Shown here piece after piece: positions 11,776 to 20,602 of a stretch of 64,000 nucleotides of DNA (the first letter of the stretch is position 1; every line of letters starts with the position of its first letter). Location: positions 62,001-126,000 of the forward strand of contig NZ_JAFNJS010000005.1 of the NCBI RefSeq assembly GCF_019024325.1, given 5' to 3'. Made by a program: the position numbers and the translations under genes. The DNA is from Falsiroseomonas tokyonensis. Lineage in GTDB: Bacteria > Pseudomonadota > Alphaproteobacteria > Acetobacterales > Acetobacteraceae. Under the pieces are notes generated by a model, which had not been told where the DNA came from, did no database searches, and saw nothing but the letters and a program-made list of their open reading frames with translations.

Positions 11776-13440
11776 ATGACAAACCAGCTCCGTATCGCGC
11801 TCGCCCAGATCAACCCGCATGAGGGTGCGCTGGACGCCAATGCAGATCGCATCCGTCGCGCGCGGGCGGAGGCGGCGGAAGCGGGCGCCGACCTGCTGGT
11901 GACGCCGGAATTCTCCATCGCCGGCTATCCGCCGGAGGACCTGGTGCTGAAGCCGGCCTTCGTGGAGGCCTGTCTGCAGCGCATCGAGGCCCTGGCGGCG
12001 GAGACGGCGGATGGCGGGCCCGGCATCGTGGTCGGCGGCCCCTGGCGGGATGGCGACCGGCTGCACAATGCGCTCTTCGTGCTGGAAGGCGGCCGCATCC
12101 TGGCGCGGCGGGCCAAGCACGAGCTGCCAAATTACGGCGTCTTCGACGACAAGCGCGTCTTCATCTCCGGCCCCGCCCCCGGCCCGGTGGCCTTCCGCGG
12201 CGTCCGCCTCGGCCTGATGATCTGCGAGGATTGGTGGTTCCCCTCGGTCAGCGAGACGCTGCTGGAAAGCGGCGCGGAGATCCTGATCAGCATCAACGGC
12301 TCGCCCTTCGAGGCCGACAAGCAGGATACACGGGTGCAGCTTGCGGTCGCGCGGGTGGTGGAGACGGGGCTGCCCTTCGTCTTCCTGAACCAGATCTGCG
12401 GCCAGGACGAACTGGTCTTCGATGGCGCCTCCTTCGTGCTGAATGCGGACCGCAGCCTGGCCGTGCAGATGCCGATGTTCGAGGAGAAGCTGGCCATCAC
12501 CGACTGGTCCCGGGGCCCTGGCGGCTGGATCTGCGCGCCGCAGCCGGTGCCGCCGGCACTCTCCCAGCTCGAGCAGATCTACCGGGCGATGATGCTCGGC
12601 CTGCGCGACTATGTGGACAAGAACGGCTTCCCCGGCGTGGTGCTGGGCCTTTCGGGCGGCATCGACAGCGCGCTGTCCGCCGCGGTGGCCGCGGATGCGC
12701 TGGGGCCGGACCGGGTGCGGGCGGTGATGATGCCCTCGCCCTATACCTCCCGCGACAGCCTGGACGATGCGGAGGGCTGCGCAAAACTGCTCGGCATCCG
12801 CTACGAGAGCATCCCGATCGGGCCGGCGATGGAGGCCATGCGCGGGATGCTGGCGCCGGCCTTCGGCAATCGCCCGGCCGATACGACCGAGGAGAACCTG
12901 CAGTCCCGCCTGCGCGGCGTGACGCTGATGGCGCTGTCCAACAAGTTCGGCGACATGCTGCTGACCACCGGCAACAAGTCCGAGATGAGCACGGGCTATG
13001 CCACGCTCTATGGCGATATGTGCGGCGGCTATTCGGTGCTGAAGGACGTCTGGAAGATGACGGTCTTCGCCCTGTCCCGCTGGCGCAATGCGCATCGCCC
13101 GCCCGGCGCGCTGGGGCCGGAAGGCGCGGTGATGCCGGAACGCGTGATCACCAAGCCGCCTTCCGCGGAACTCAAGCCCGACCAGACCGATCAGGACACG
13201 CTGCCACCCTATGAGGTGCTGGACGCGATCCTGGAGGGGCTGGTGGAACGCGAGATGGATGTGGATGGGCTGGTGGCCCAGGGGCATGACCGGGCGACGG
13301 TGCTGCGCATCTGGCGCATGCTGGACCGCGCCGAATACAAGCGTCGCCAGGCGCCGCCCGGCGTGAAGATCACGCCGCGCGCCTTCGGCCGCGACCGTCG
13401 CTACCCCCTGACCAACGGCTTTTCGGGGCTGATCGCATGA
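11776..13440 (+). CDS. nadE: Glutamine-dependent NAD+ synthetase
   Basis: Catalyses the last step of NAD synthesis, amidating deamido-NAD with ATP and ammonia released from glutamine. The 554 residues comprise an N-terminal nitrilase-type glutaminase with Glu in TPEFSIAGY, Lys in KHELPNYGVFDDKR and Cys in LMICEDWWF, and a C-terminal ATP-pyrophosphatase with the P-loop LSGGIDSALSAAVA and TGNKSEMSTGYATLYGD. Length and both catalytic sets match the bacterial two-domain enzyme. The stop overlaps the next ATG (ATGA), so the small downstream gene is translationally coupled. Confidence 0.96.
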   Translation: MTNQLRIALAQINPHEGALDANADRIRRARAEAAEAGADLLVTPEFSIAGYPPEDLVLKPAFVEACLQRIEALAAETADGGPGIVVGGPWRDGDRLHNALFVLEGGRILARRAKHELPNYGVFDDKRVFISGPAPGPVAFRGVRLGLMICEDWWFPSVSETLLESGAEILISINGSPFEADKQDTRVQLAVARVVETGLPFVFLNQICGQDELVFDGASFVLNADRSLAVQMPMFEEKLAITDWSRGPGGWICAPQPVPPALSQLEQIYRAMMLGLRDYVDKNGFPGVVLGLSGGIDSALSAAVAADALGPDRVRAVMMPSPYTSRDSLDDAEGCAKLLGIRYESIPIGPAMEAMRGMLAPAFGNRPADTTEENLQSRLRGVTLMALSNKFGDMLLTTGNKSEMSTGYATLYGDMCGGYSVLKDVWKMTVFALSRWRNAHRPPGALGPEGAVMPERVITKPPSAELKPDQTDQDTLPPYEVLDAILEGLVEREMDVDGLVAQGHDRATVLRIWRMLDRAEYKRRQAPPGVKITPRAFGRDRRYPLTNGFSGLIA

Positions 13441-13856
13441 GCGGCCAGGACGAGGGGGAGGAAGACCCCATCTTCGCCAAGGATGTGCTGGGCCAGGTCG
13501 AGGGGCTGGAGGTCCGGATCATGGACCTGTCCGGCGCCAATGGGGCGGAGCCGGTGGAGGTGGTACGCGGCTTCGGCACCATCGCCCATGCCAATGCCTT
13601 CGCCCGCCGCTATGTCCGGGATTCGGTGGATATCTGCCGCGCCCCCGGCATGGATGCCCGGTCCGTCATGCAGGCCTGGGGCACCTACGGCGAGGATGCC
13701 GAGGTGCAGGGCGCCGGCGACGATGCCTGGCGCAGTGCCACCGAACTCGCCGACTTCGCCGCGCGTCCCGCCACGGATGCGGAGGAGCGCAACTGGCGCG
13801 TCCTCGACCCCCGCCGTGACGAGGAGGACGAGGAGGAGGAAGACGGGGAGGGGTAG
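13437..13856 (+). CDS. Hypothetical acidic protein coupled to nadE
   Basis: 139 residues, very acidic at both ends (GQDEGEEDP at the start, RRDEEDEEEEDGEG at the end). The middle contains FGTIAHANAFARRYVRDSVDICRAPG, which looks like a short alpha/beta unit. There is no signal peptide or membrane segment. The start codon overlaps the nadE stop, and the gene converges on 13864-14220 with a 7 bp gap. I do not recognise the family. Confidence 0.75.
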   Translation: MSGQDEGEEDPIFAKDVLGQVEGLEVRIMDLSGANGAEPVEVVRGFGTIAHANAFARRYVRDSVDICRAPGMDARSVMQAWGTYGEDAEVQGAGDDAWRSATELADFAARPATDAEERNWRVLDPRRDEEDEEEEDGEG

Positions 13857-13863
13857 CGGCCGG

Positions 13864-14220
13864 CTACTTCACCCAGCCATAGTAGCCGGGCGGCGGCGCA
13901 TAGACCTGCGGCGGCGCCACATAGCGCGGCGCGTAGTAGACGGGCGGGGGCGCATAGGCGGGCTCCCAATAGACGCGCGGCGGCGGCGGCGGATAATAGA
14001 CGACCGGCGGCGGCGCATAGACCACGGCGGGCGGGGCCAGGGCGGCCCCCAGGGCGGCCCCCACGCCGAGACCCAGCAGCGCGCCGCCCAGAACGGCCGC
14101 GCCACCGCCACCGTGGTAGTGTCCGTGCCCCCGGTAGCGCCAATCGGCATGGGCCGCCGGCGCCGTCACGGCCCCCAGCGCCAGCATGCCGGCGACAATC
14201 GCGGTTCGAAGCCTGAGCAT
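13864..14220 (-). CDS. Exported proline/tyrosine-rich protein with glycine-rich segment
   Basis: 118 residues with a signal peptide (MLRLRTAIVAGMLALGAVTAPAAHA), a short His/Gly stretch (RGHGHYHGGGG), a glycine-zipper-like hydrophobic segment (AVLGGALLGLGVGAALGAALA), then repeats of the type PPxVYY and APPP to the end. The start at 14220 has GGAGG directly upstream. The protein is probably periplasmic or envelope-associated with a disordered C-terminus. A protein with the same kind of repeats is encoded at 29874-30236. Function unknown. Confidence 0.75.
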   Translation of the reverse strand: MLRLRTAIVAGMLALGAVTAPAAHADWRYRGHGHYHGGGGAAVLGGALLGLGVGAALGAALAPPAVVYAPPPVVYYPPPPPRVYWEPAYAPPPVYYAPRYVAPPQVYAPPPGYYGWVK

Positions 14221-14330
14221 GGAAAGCCTCCTTACCACGCCACATTAGCACTTCGGGCATGGCGGCAATGCGGCGAATTGTATCGGGCGCCTTGCCTTGT
14301 GCCGCCATTTGACGTTCCTGTGCCCGCCTG

Positions 14331-15665
14331 ATGAAAGTCCGCTTCGCCCCGTCCCCCACCGGCCTGCTGCATGTCGGCAATGCCCGTATCGCGATCGCCA
14401 ATTGGTGCCTGGCCCGGCGCCGTGGCGGCCGGTTCCTCTTGCGCCTCGACGACACCGACCTGGAGCGCTCCCGCCCCGAATACGCCCAGGCGATCGAGGA
14501 GGATCTGCGCTGGCTCGGCCTCGACTGGGACGAATTCGCCCGGCAGTCGGACCGGCTGGCGCTCTATGCCGCGGCCGCCGAAAGGCTGAAGGCCTCCGGC
14601 CACCTCTATCCCTGCCTGGAGACGGAGGAGGAGCTGGCCTTCAAGCGGGAGCAGCGCATCCGCCAGGGCAAGCCGCCGCTCTATGACCGCGCCGCGCTGA
14701 AGATGACCGCGGAGCAGCTCGCCCGGGCCATCGCCAATGGCAAGACGCCGCATTGGCGCTTCAAGCTCTCCGGCGGCCATGTCGAATGGCAGGATGGCGT
14801 GCTGGGCCGGCGCAGCGTGAAGCTGCCGAGCCTGTCCGACCCGGTGCTGATCCGCGCCGATGGAAGCTTCCTCTATACCTTCACCTCGGTGGTGGATGAC
14901 CTCGACACCGGCATCACCGACATCGTCCGCGGCGAGGACCATGTCACCAATACCGGCATCCAGCTGGACATCTTTGCAGCCCTCGGCGGCAACCCACGGA
15001 AAATCCGCTTCGCCCATCTGCCGCTGCTGACCGATGCGGATGGCGGGCCGCTGTCCAAGCGCACCGGCAGCGTCGGCCTGCGGCAGTTGCGGCGGGACGG
15101 GGTGGAGCCGGCCGCGCTGGTCGGCTACCTGGCGGCGCTCGGCACCTCGGCCGATCCGGTGCCTTCCATGCCGGCGGATCTGGTGGCCGGCTTCGACCTC
15201 GGGCGGGTGTCCAAATCCTCGGCCCGGTTCGACACCAAGCAGTTGCTGGCCCTGAACCGCCGCTGGCTGCATGCGCTGCCCTATGCGGCGGTGAAGGATC
15301 GGCTGCCGGAGGAGGCCAGCGAGGATTTCTGGCTCGCCGTCCGCGGCAATCTCGACCTGCTGCGCGAAGCGCGCGACTGGTGGGAGGTGGTGGCCGGTGG
15401 TATCGTGCCGCTGGGCGATCCTGCCGATGCCGATCTCCTGCGCATGGCGGCGGAGACCCTGCCCGAGGAGCCCTGGGATGAGGCCACCTGGCCGGCCTGG
15501 ACGTCCGCACTCTCGACCCGCACCGGCCGCAAGGGCCGCGCGCTGTACCTGCCGCTGCGCCGCGCCCTGACGGGCGAGGAGCACGGACCGGACCTCAAGG
15601 TCTTCCTTCCATTGATCGGCCGCGAGCGGGCGCTGAAGCGCCTGCTGCAGGCCGCCGCAGGCTGA
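14331..15665 (+). CDS. gltX: Glutamate-tRNA ligase (GltX2-like)
   Basis: Charges tRNA(Glu), and possibly tRNA(Gln), with glutamate. The 444 residues begin with the class I signature FAPSPTGLLHVGNAR, where HVGN stands for HIGH, and carry LRLDDTDLERS, IVRGEDHVTNTGIQ and PLSKRTGS as the KMSKS equivalent. The C-terminal anticodon-binding domain is compact. This is the shorter, second-type GluRS common in alphaproteobacteria, where one of two copies may mischarge tRNA(Gln) for the amidotransferase route; which role this copy has cannot be decided here. cysS follows after 2 bp. Confidence 0.93.
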   Translation: MKVRFAPSPTGLLHVGNARIAIANWCLARRRGGRFLLRLDDTDLERSRPEYAQAIEEDLRWLGLDWDEFARQSDRLALYAAAAERLKASGHLYPCLETEEELAFKREQRIRQGKPPLYDRAALKMTAEQLARAIANGKTPHWRFKLSGGHVEWQDGVLGRRSVKLPSLSDPVLIRADGSFLYTFTSVVDDLDTGITDIVRGEDHVTNTGIQLDIFAALGGNPRKIRFAHLPLLTDADGGPLSKRTGSVGLRQLRRDGVEPAALVGYLAALGTSADPVPSMPADLVAGFDLGRVSKSSARFDTKQLLALNRRWLHALPYAAVKDRLPEEASEDFWLAVRGNLDLLREARDWWEVVAGGIVPLGDPADADLLRMAAETLPEEPWDEATWPAWTSALSTRTGRKGRALYLPLRRALTGEEHGPDLKVFLPLIGRERALKRLLQAAAG

Positions 15666-15667
15666 AC

Positions 15668-17062
15668 ATGGACATCCAGCTCCACAATTCCGCGACGCGC
15701 CGCAAGGAACGCTTCGTGCCGATCGATGACCAGCATGTCCGCATGTATGTCTGCGGGCCCACGGTCTATGACCTGGCGCATCTCGGCAATGCGCGCCCGA
15801 ACGTGGTCTTCGACGTGCTCGCCCGGCTGCTGCGGCAGGCCTATCCGCGCGTGACCTATGCGCGGAACATCACCGATGTCGAAGACAAGATCATCGACCG
15901 CGCGCGGGAAAGCGGAGAGGGGATCGCGGCGCTGACCGCGCGAACCACCGCCGACTTCCATCGCGACATGGCGGCGCTGGGCGTGCTGCCGCCGGATGTG
16001 GAGCCGACCGCCACCGGCTCGATCCCCGAGATGGTGGCGCTGATCGAACGCCTGGTGGCGAATGGCCATGCCTATGCGGCGGAGGGTCATGTGCTCTTCG
16101 CGGTCGCCAGCTTTCCCCAGTACGGCGCGCTTTCCAATCGCTCGACCGAGGAAATGCTGGCGGGCGCGCGGGTGGAAGTCGCGCCTTACAAGCGCGATGC
16201 CGGCGATTTCGTGCTGTGGAAGCCCTCCACCCCCGACCAGCCGGGCTGGGACAGCCCCTGGGGCCGCGGCCGGCCGGGCTGGCACATCGAATGCTCCGCC
16301 ATGTCCTGGAAGCAGTTCGGGCCGGATTTCGACATCCATGGCGGCGGGGCGGACCTGATGTTCCCGCACCATGAGAATGAGGTGGCGCAATCCCTCTGCG
16401 CCTTTCCCGGCAGCCACTACGCCCGCTACTGGCTGCACAACGGCATGCTGCTGGTGGATGGGGAGAAGATGTCGAAATCGGTCGGGAATTTCCTGACCGT
16501 GCAGGACATTCTGGGCCACGGCCCCTGGGCCGGTGAGGCGTTTCGCCTGCTGCTGCTGCGCACGCATTACCGCGCCGCCCTGGACTATACCCAAGGCGCG
16601 CTGGAGGAGGCGCGGCGGGAGCTGGACCGCTTCTACCGCGCCCTGTCGAAAATGGCGGAGATCGAGGCGGAAGATGGCGACCGGCCGCATCCGGCCGAAT
16701 CGCCGCCCTTCGAGCAGGCGCTGGCCGATGACCTGAATACCCCTCTGGCGCTGGCCACGCTGCACCACCTGGTCTCCACCGCCAATGACTCGCTGGCGCG
16801 TGGGTCCGATGCAGGGCTCCCGCATCTCAAGGGCCGCATCCTGGCCTGCGGCGCGCTGCTCGGCCTGCTCGGCACCGACCCCGCCGCCTGGTTCCGCGGC
16901 GAGGCCGGCGATGCCGCGGCGATCGAGGCGGCCATCGCGGCGCGGCTGGCTGCCCGCAAGGCGAAGGACTGGGCGGAGGCCGACCGGATCCGGCAGGATC
17001 TACTGGCCCAGGGCATCCTGCTGGAGGACGGGCCACAGGGGACGAGTTGGCGCCGTGCATGA
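15668..17062 (+). CDS. cysS: Cysteine-tRNA ligase
   Basis: Class I aminoacyl-tRNA synthetase charging tRNA(Cys). The 464 residues contain CGPTVYDLAHLGNAR (first zinc Cys and the HIGH equivalent), NITDVEDKII, GRPGWHIECSAM with the second zinc Cys, HGGGADLMFPHHENEVAQS with zinc His and Glu, and KMSKSVGNF. A C-terminal helical DALR-type domain is present. It is transcribed with gltX. After the stop, 17070-17090 form a near-perfect GC-rich inverted repeat without a T-run. Confidence 0.96.
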   Translation: MDIQLHNSATRRKERFVPIDDQHVRMYVCGPTVYDLAHLGNARPNVVFDVLARLLRQAYPRVTYARNITDVEDKIIDRARESGEGIAALTARTTADFHRDMAALGVLPPDVEPTATGSIPEMVALIERLVANGHAYAAEGHVLFAVASFPQYGALSNRSTEEMLAGARVEVAPYKRDAGDFVLWKPSTPDQPGWDSPWGRGRPGWHIECSAMSWKQFGPDFDIHGGGADLMFPHHENEVAQSLCAFPGSHYARYWLHNGMLLVDGEKMSKSVGNFLTVQDILGHGPWAGEAFRLLLLRTHYRAALDYTQGALEEARRELDRFYRALSKMAEIEAEDGDRPHPAESPPFEQALADDLNTPLALATLHHLVSTANDSLARGSDAGLPHLKGRILACGALLGLLGTDPAAWFRGEAGDAAAIEAAIAARLAARKAKDWAEADRIRQDLLAQGILLEDGPQGTSWRRA

Positions 17063-17129
17063 CCCTCTTGCCTTCCCCCGGGGGGAAGGCCCCACTTCCG
17101 GATCCGGCCCATCAACCGGAGGATCCGAC

Positions 17130-17510
17130 ATGCCCCGCCTTGCCATCGCCACCGCCCTGTCCCTGGCCCTGACCGCGCCCGCCTTCGCGCAGCAGGGTCA
17201 CCAGGGCCATCACCCGGGGCCGACCACGCAGCGCAGTGCCTCCGAACAGCCGAGCACGCGGGAATTCCGCGCGGCCAGCGACCGCATGCACCGCGACATG
17301 GCCATCGCCTATAGCGGCAATACGGATCGCGACTTCGCCGCCGGCATGATCCCGCACCACCAGGGCGCCATCGAGATGGCGCGCATCCAGCTGCGCCACG
17401 GCACGGATCCCGAGATGCGCCGCCTGGCCGAGGAGATCATCCGCGCGCAGGAGGCGGAGATCGCGACCCTGCGGGCCTTCCTCGCCCGCACCGCGCCGCC
17501 GCCGCGATGA
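17130..17510 (+). CDS. DUF305 family exported protein
   Basis: 126 residues with signal peptide MPRLAIATALSLALTAPAFAQ. The mature part holds a DUF305 helical bundle: MHRDMAIAYSGNTDRDFAAGMIPHHQGAIEMA and then EEIIRAQEAEIATLRAFL. The MIPHHQGAIEMA motif is diagnostic. Some members (CopM) bind copper or silver in the periplasm, and a His-rich linker (QGHQGHHPG) follows the signal peptide. Metal binding here is inference. The stop overlaps the trmJ start (ATGA). Confidence 0.88.
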   Translation: MPRLAIATALSLALTAPAFAQQGHQGHHPGPTTQRSASEQPSTREFRAASDRMHRDMAIAYSGNTDRDFAAGMIPHHQGAIEMARIQLRHGTDPEMRRLAEEIIRAQEAEIATLRAFLARTAPPPR

Positions 17511-18349
17511 CGGGCGGGCGCGGCGAGGGGGGCGCGGTACTGACGCCGGCGCCGGGCGAGAGCCCGATCGTGGTGCTGGTGCGGCCGCAGATGGCCATGA
17601 ACATCGGCACCACGGCGCGCGCCATGGCCAATGGCGGGCTGTTCCATCTGCGCGTGGTGGCGCCGCGCGATGGCTGGCCGCAGCCCAATGCCTATGCCGC
17701 GGCCTCCGGCGCCGATGCCATCCTGGATGCGGCGCAGGTCTTTCCGGACGTGCCCTCGGCGGTCGCCGATTGCCACCGGGTCATGGGCACCTGCCCGCGG
17801 CCGCGCTTTGCCATCGTGCAGCAGCGCGATGCCCGCGCCGCGGCGGCCGATCTGCGGGAGATCAATGGCCGGGGGCTGCGCGCCGCGGTGCTCTTCGGCC
17901 CGGAACGCGCGGGGCTGGAGGCGGAGGACCTCTCGCATTGCGACACGCTGGTGCGCTACCCGCTGAACCCGCAGCACTGCTCGCTGAACCTGGCCCAGGC
18001 GGTGATGATCCTCGCCTATGAATGGTGGATGGCCGCCGAGACCACGCCGCCGCGCCAGTTTCTGACCAATGGCACGACGGTGGCCACCAAGGGCGCGCTG
18101 GAGAATTTCCTGAGCCGGCTGGTGGCGGAGCTGGATGCCGCGGGCTTCCTGCACAATCCGCCCAAGCGCCCCGGCATGGTCCGCAACCTGCGCCACTGGT
18201 TCCAGCGCGGCGAGGTGACGGAGCAGGAGCTGCGCACGCTGCACGGCGTGGTGACGGAGCTGTCCACCGGCCGCATGCAGCGCGGCCGCTTCCCGGCCCA
18301 GGACCCGCTGCCGCCCTGGCATGAGGCGGCCGAGAAGGATTCGGCATGA
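17507..18349 (+). CDS. trmJ: tRNA/rRNA 2'-O-methyltransferase, TrmJ type
   Basis: SPOUT-fold SAM-dependent methyltransferase, probably modifying position 32 in tRNA. The 280 residues show VRPQMAMNIGTTARAMANGG, a knot region FGPERAGLEAEDLSHCD and YPLNPQHCSLNLAQAVMI, all typical of the TrmH/TrmJ branch, plus a C-terminal helical extension with KRPGMVRNLRHWFQR. It is coupled by 4 bp overlaps to the DUF305 gene before and the hydrolase after. Confidence 0.85.
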   Translation: MTGGRGEGGAVLTPAPGESPIVVLVRPQMAMNIGTTARAMANGGLFHLRVVAPRDGWPQPNAYAAASGADAILDAAQVFPDVPSAVADCHRVMGTCPRPRFAIVQQRDARAAAADLREINGRGLRAAVLFGPERAGLEAEDLSHCDTLVRYPLNPQHCSLNLAQAVMILAYEWWMAAETTPPRQFLTNGTTVATKGALENFLSRLVAELDAAGFLHNPPKRPGMVRNLRHWFQRGEVTEQELRTLHGVVTELSTGRMQRGRFPAQDPLPPWHEAAEKDSA

Positions 18350-19209
18350 TCCACCCCGACGGCACCCCCATCCCCCCGCTGCCCGATCCCCGCTTCTGCG
18401 AGGTGGATGCGGAAGCCCTGGGGCTGGAGGGCCGGCGGCTGTCCTATATGGAGGCGGGGCAGGGGCCGGTGACCATCCTCTGCCTGCATGGCATCGGCGC
18501 GAACAGCATGGGCTGGCGCTTCTCCCTCGCCGGGCTGTTGGACCGGGCGCGGGTGATTGCCTGGAACGCGCCGGGCTATTTCCTCTCCGACCCCTTCGTG
18601 GCCGAGGCGCCGGCGCCGGAGGCCTATGCGGCGGTGGCGCTGGCGCTGCTGGAGGCGCTGGGCGTGCAGGGGCCGGTCTGCGTCGCCGGATCCTCCTTCG
18701 GCTCCATGCTCGGCGCCTGCCTGGCGGCGCGGCATCCCGAAAGGGTGGCGAAGCTGGTGATGATGGGCACCTCCCGCGGCCAGCGCTGGAAGGGCGAGGC
18801 GGGGCGCGCCGCCATGCTGGCGATGCGGGAGGCGAGCGTGGCGGAGGGCGGCGTGGCCCTGGCGCGGACGCGGTCGGAAAAGCTGGTGGCGCCCGGCGCG
18901 GGGCCGCTGGTGCGCGGGCTGGTGGAGGGCATGGTGGCCGCCACGCATCCGCGCGGCCTGCTGCAGGCGGCGCGCTGCACGGACCAGGTGGATGTCATCA
19001 CCGATTTCGCGCCGCTGATCCGGGCGCCGACGCTCTGCCTCACCGGGGCCGAGGATGCGGTGAACCCGCCCGAGACGGTGGGCCGGCTGATCGCGCAGGC
19101 CATCCCGGGCGCGGCCTTCCTCTCGCCCCCCGGCATCGGCCACCTGCCGGAACTTGAAGCCCCGGCCGTGACATTGGACCATCTGCGCCAGCACTTCCTC
19201 GGAGCCTGA
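18346..19209 (+). CDS. Alpha/beta-fold hydrolase
   Basis: 287-residue soluble hydrolase. Ser nucleophile in VAGSSFGSMLG, acid in GAEDAVNPPE and His in GIGHLPELE form the expected triad, and the oxyanion region LHGIGANSMGWRFSLAGL is clear. An esterase or C-C hydrolase of the same type as MhpC/BphD relatives is plausible, but the substrate is unknown. It overlaps trmJ by 4 bp and is followed after 2 bp by a Bug-type binding protein, so it may act on an imported organic acid. Confidence 0.85.
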   Translation: MIHPDGTPIPPLPDPRFCEVDAEALGLEGRRLSYMEAGQGPVTILCLHGIGANSMGWRFSLAGLLDRARVIAWNAPGYFLSDPFVAEAPAPEAYAAVALALLEALGVQGPVCVAGSSFGSMLGACLAARHPERVAKLVMMGTSRGQRWKGEAGRAAMLAMREASVAEGGVALARTRSEKLVAPGAGPLVRGLVEGMVAATHPRGLLQAARCTDQVDVITDFAPLIRAPTLCLTGAEDAVNPPETVGRLIAQAIPGAAFLSPPGIGHLPELEAPAVTLDHLRQHFLGA

Positions 19210-19211
19210 GC

Positions 19212-20186
19212 ATGCGCATCCCCCGCCGCACCCTGCTGGCCGCCGGCCTGGCTGCCCCCCTGGTGGCCCGCGCCCAGCCGGCGGAGTTCCCGAACCGCCA
19301 GGTGCGAATCGTGGTGCCCTTCCCGCCGGGCGGCGGGCTGGATGCCCTGGCGCGCGCCCTGGCGGACCGGCTGCAACTGGCCTGGCGCCAGCCGGTGGTG
19401 GTGGACAACCGCCCCGGCGGGTCCACCGTGCCGGGCACGGACCTGGTCGCCAAGGCGGCGCCCGATGGCCATACGCTGCTGATCACCGCGGACAATTCCA
19501 TCACCGCGAACCCGCATCTGATCCGCAACCTGCCCTATGACCCGATGAAGGACCTGGCGCCGGTCAGCCTGCTGGTGGATGTGCACCAGATGGTGCTGGT
19601 GCATCCCTCGGTGGGCGCGCAGGACATGGCAGGGCTGGTGGCCGCCGCCCGCGCCGCGCCGGGGCGGCTGAACTTCGGGTCCTACGGCAATGCCAGCCAG
19701 CCGCATCTCTGCTTCGGCGCGCTAATGGCGCGGGAGCGGATCGAGATGGTGCATGTGCCCTATCGCGGCCTGACGCCGGCGGTGCTGGCCACCCTGGCCG
19801 GGGAGGTGCAGATGACGCTGGCGGGCATCGCTTCCGGCGCCACGCATATCCGGGCCGGCACGCTGCGGGCCCTGGCGGTGGGCAAGCCCACGCGCTTCGC
19901 GGCGCTGCCGGATGTGCCGACCCTGGCCGAGGCCGGCTTCGACGATATCGACCCGCGCACCTGGTTCGGCGCCTTCGCCCCCGCCGGCACGCCGCCCGCT
20001 TTGCTGGCCCGCATCCAGCGGGACATCGCCACCGCCATGGCCGACCCGGCGGTGGAACAGCGCCACCTGGCGCCTTCCGGCTATACCGTGCATGCGGCGA
20101 CGCCGGAGGCCACGGCCGAATTCCTGCGCCAGGACCTCGCCTACAAGGCGCGGCTGATCCAGGCGGCCGGCATCACGCCCGATTAG
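19212..20186 (+). CDS. Bug/TctC-family periplasmic solute-binding protein
   Basis: 324 residues with a twin-arginine-like signal peptide (MRIPRRTLLAAGLAAPLVARAQ). The core begins PNRQVRIVVPFPPGGGLD and contains VDNRPGGSTVPGTDLVAKAAPDGHTLL, VHVPYRGLTPAVLATLAGEV and AVGKPTRFAALPDVPTLAEAG, which are hallmarks of the tripartite tricarboxylate transporter binding proteins. No membrane partners (TctA, TctB) are nearby, as is common for orphan Bug proteins. It ends in a 4 bp convergent overlap with the next leftward gene. Confidence 0.9.
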   Translation: MRIPRRTLLAAGLAAPLVARAQPAEFPNRQVRIVVPFPPGGGLDALARALADRLQLAWRQPVVVDNRPGGSTVPGTDLVAKAAPDGHTLLITADNSITANPHLIRNLPYDPMKDLAPVSLLVDVHQMVLVHPSVGAQDMAGLVAAARAAPGRLNFGSYGNASQPHLCFGALMARERIEMVHVPYRGLTPAVLATLAGEVQMTLAGIASGATHIRAGTLRALAVGKPTRFAALPDVPTLAEAGFDDIDPRTWFGAFAPAGTPPALLARIQRDIATAMADPAVEQRHLAPSGYTVHAATPEATAEFLRQDLAYKARLIQAAGITPD

Positions 20187-20386
20187 CCCAGCCGCTTGGC
20201 CAGCTTGCGCGCCTGGAGATAGCCGATCATCCCGGCCACCGGCGCGGCCGGCAGCAGCAGCAGCCAACCCAGGTGCTGGCCGCCGATGACCAGCCCCATG
20301 CCGATGCCGAGCATCATGCCGCCGACCAGGCTGCCGACGACGCCGGCGCTGAGGCCGAGGATCAGGATGTCTTCGCGCGTGACCAT
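20183..20386 (-). CDS. Small two-helix membrane protein
   Basis: 67 residues starting MVTREDILILG. Two hydrophobic, glycine-rich helices (LSAGVVGSLVGGMMLGIGMGL and GWLLLLPAAPVAGMIGYL) are followed by a basic tail QARKLAKRLG. ATG 20386 is chosen over an upstream TTG. The gene is divergent from rpsD. No family recognised. Confidence 0.6.
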   Translation of the reverse strand: MVTREDILILGLSAGVVGSLVGGMMLGIGMGLVIGGQHLGWLLLLPAAPVAGMIGYLQARKLAKRLG

Positions 20387-20415
20387 GGCGGCGAAGTAGG
20401 GGTTTCCGCCCCGGT

Positions 20416-20445
20416 TTGACAAGCCAGGCCCGCCAACCCTATAGC
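20416..20445 (+). promoter_or_regulatory. Promoter of rpsD
   Basis: TTGACA at 20416-20421 and TATAGC at 20440-20445 with an 18 bp spacer, the best sigma70-type match seen in the window. It is 158 bp upstream of the rpsD ATG, implying a leader of about 150 nt. Confidence 0.75.
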
Positions 20446-20451
20446 CGCGCC

Positions 20452-20602
20452 ACTTCCGGGAACGTGGACAGGCCTTCGGGGCCTGCGCCCGCCCTTGGCC
20501 ATGCTGGCCTTGGGCCTACCGGGACAACCCGCCGCGATGCCCCCAAGGGTGCCGGCACAAGGAAGAACCGGCAGCCCCCAGGGCGCCGGGCAGGAGAAGC
20601 GC
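20452..20602 (+). promoter_or_regulatory. Structured 5' leader of rpsD
   Basis: The leader contains several GC-rich hairpins. CAGGCC 20469-20474 pairs with GGCCTG 20480-20485 across a five-base loop, and a longer arm around 20490-20515 pairs GCCC..GGCC with GGCC..GGGC around an internal TT/TT. Ribosomal protein S4 represses its own mRNA in several bacteria by binding a leader structure, so autoregulation is plausible but unproven. An in-frame ATG at 20537 would extend S4 by 22 residues; the family N-terminus and the AGGAG before 20603 argue against its use. Confidence 0.4.

Noticed and set aside
17070-17090. GC-rich palindrome after cysS as an intrinsic terminator
   Set aside because: The stem is convincing but no T-run follows; left unassigned.
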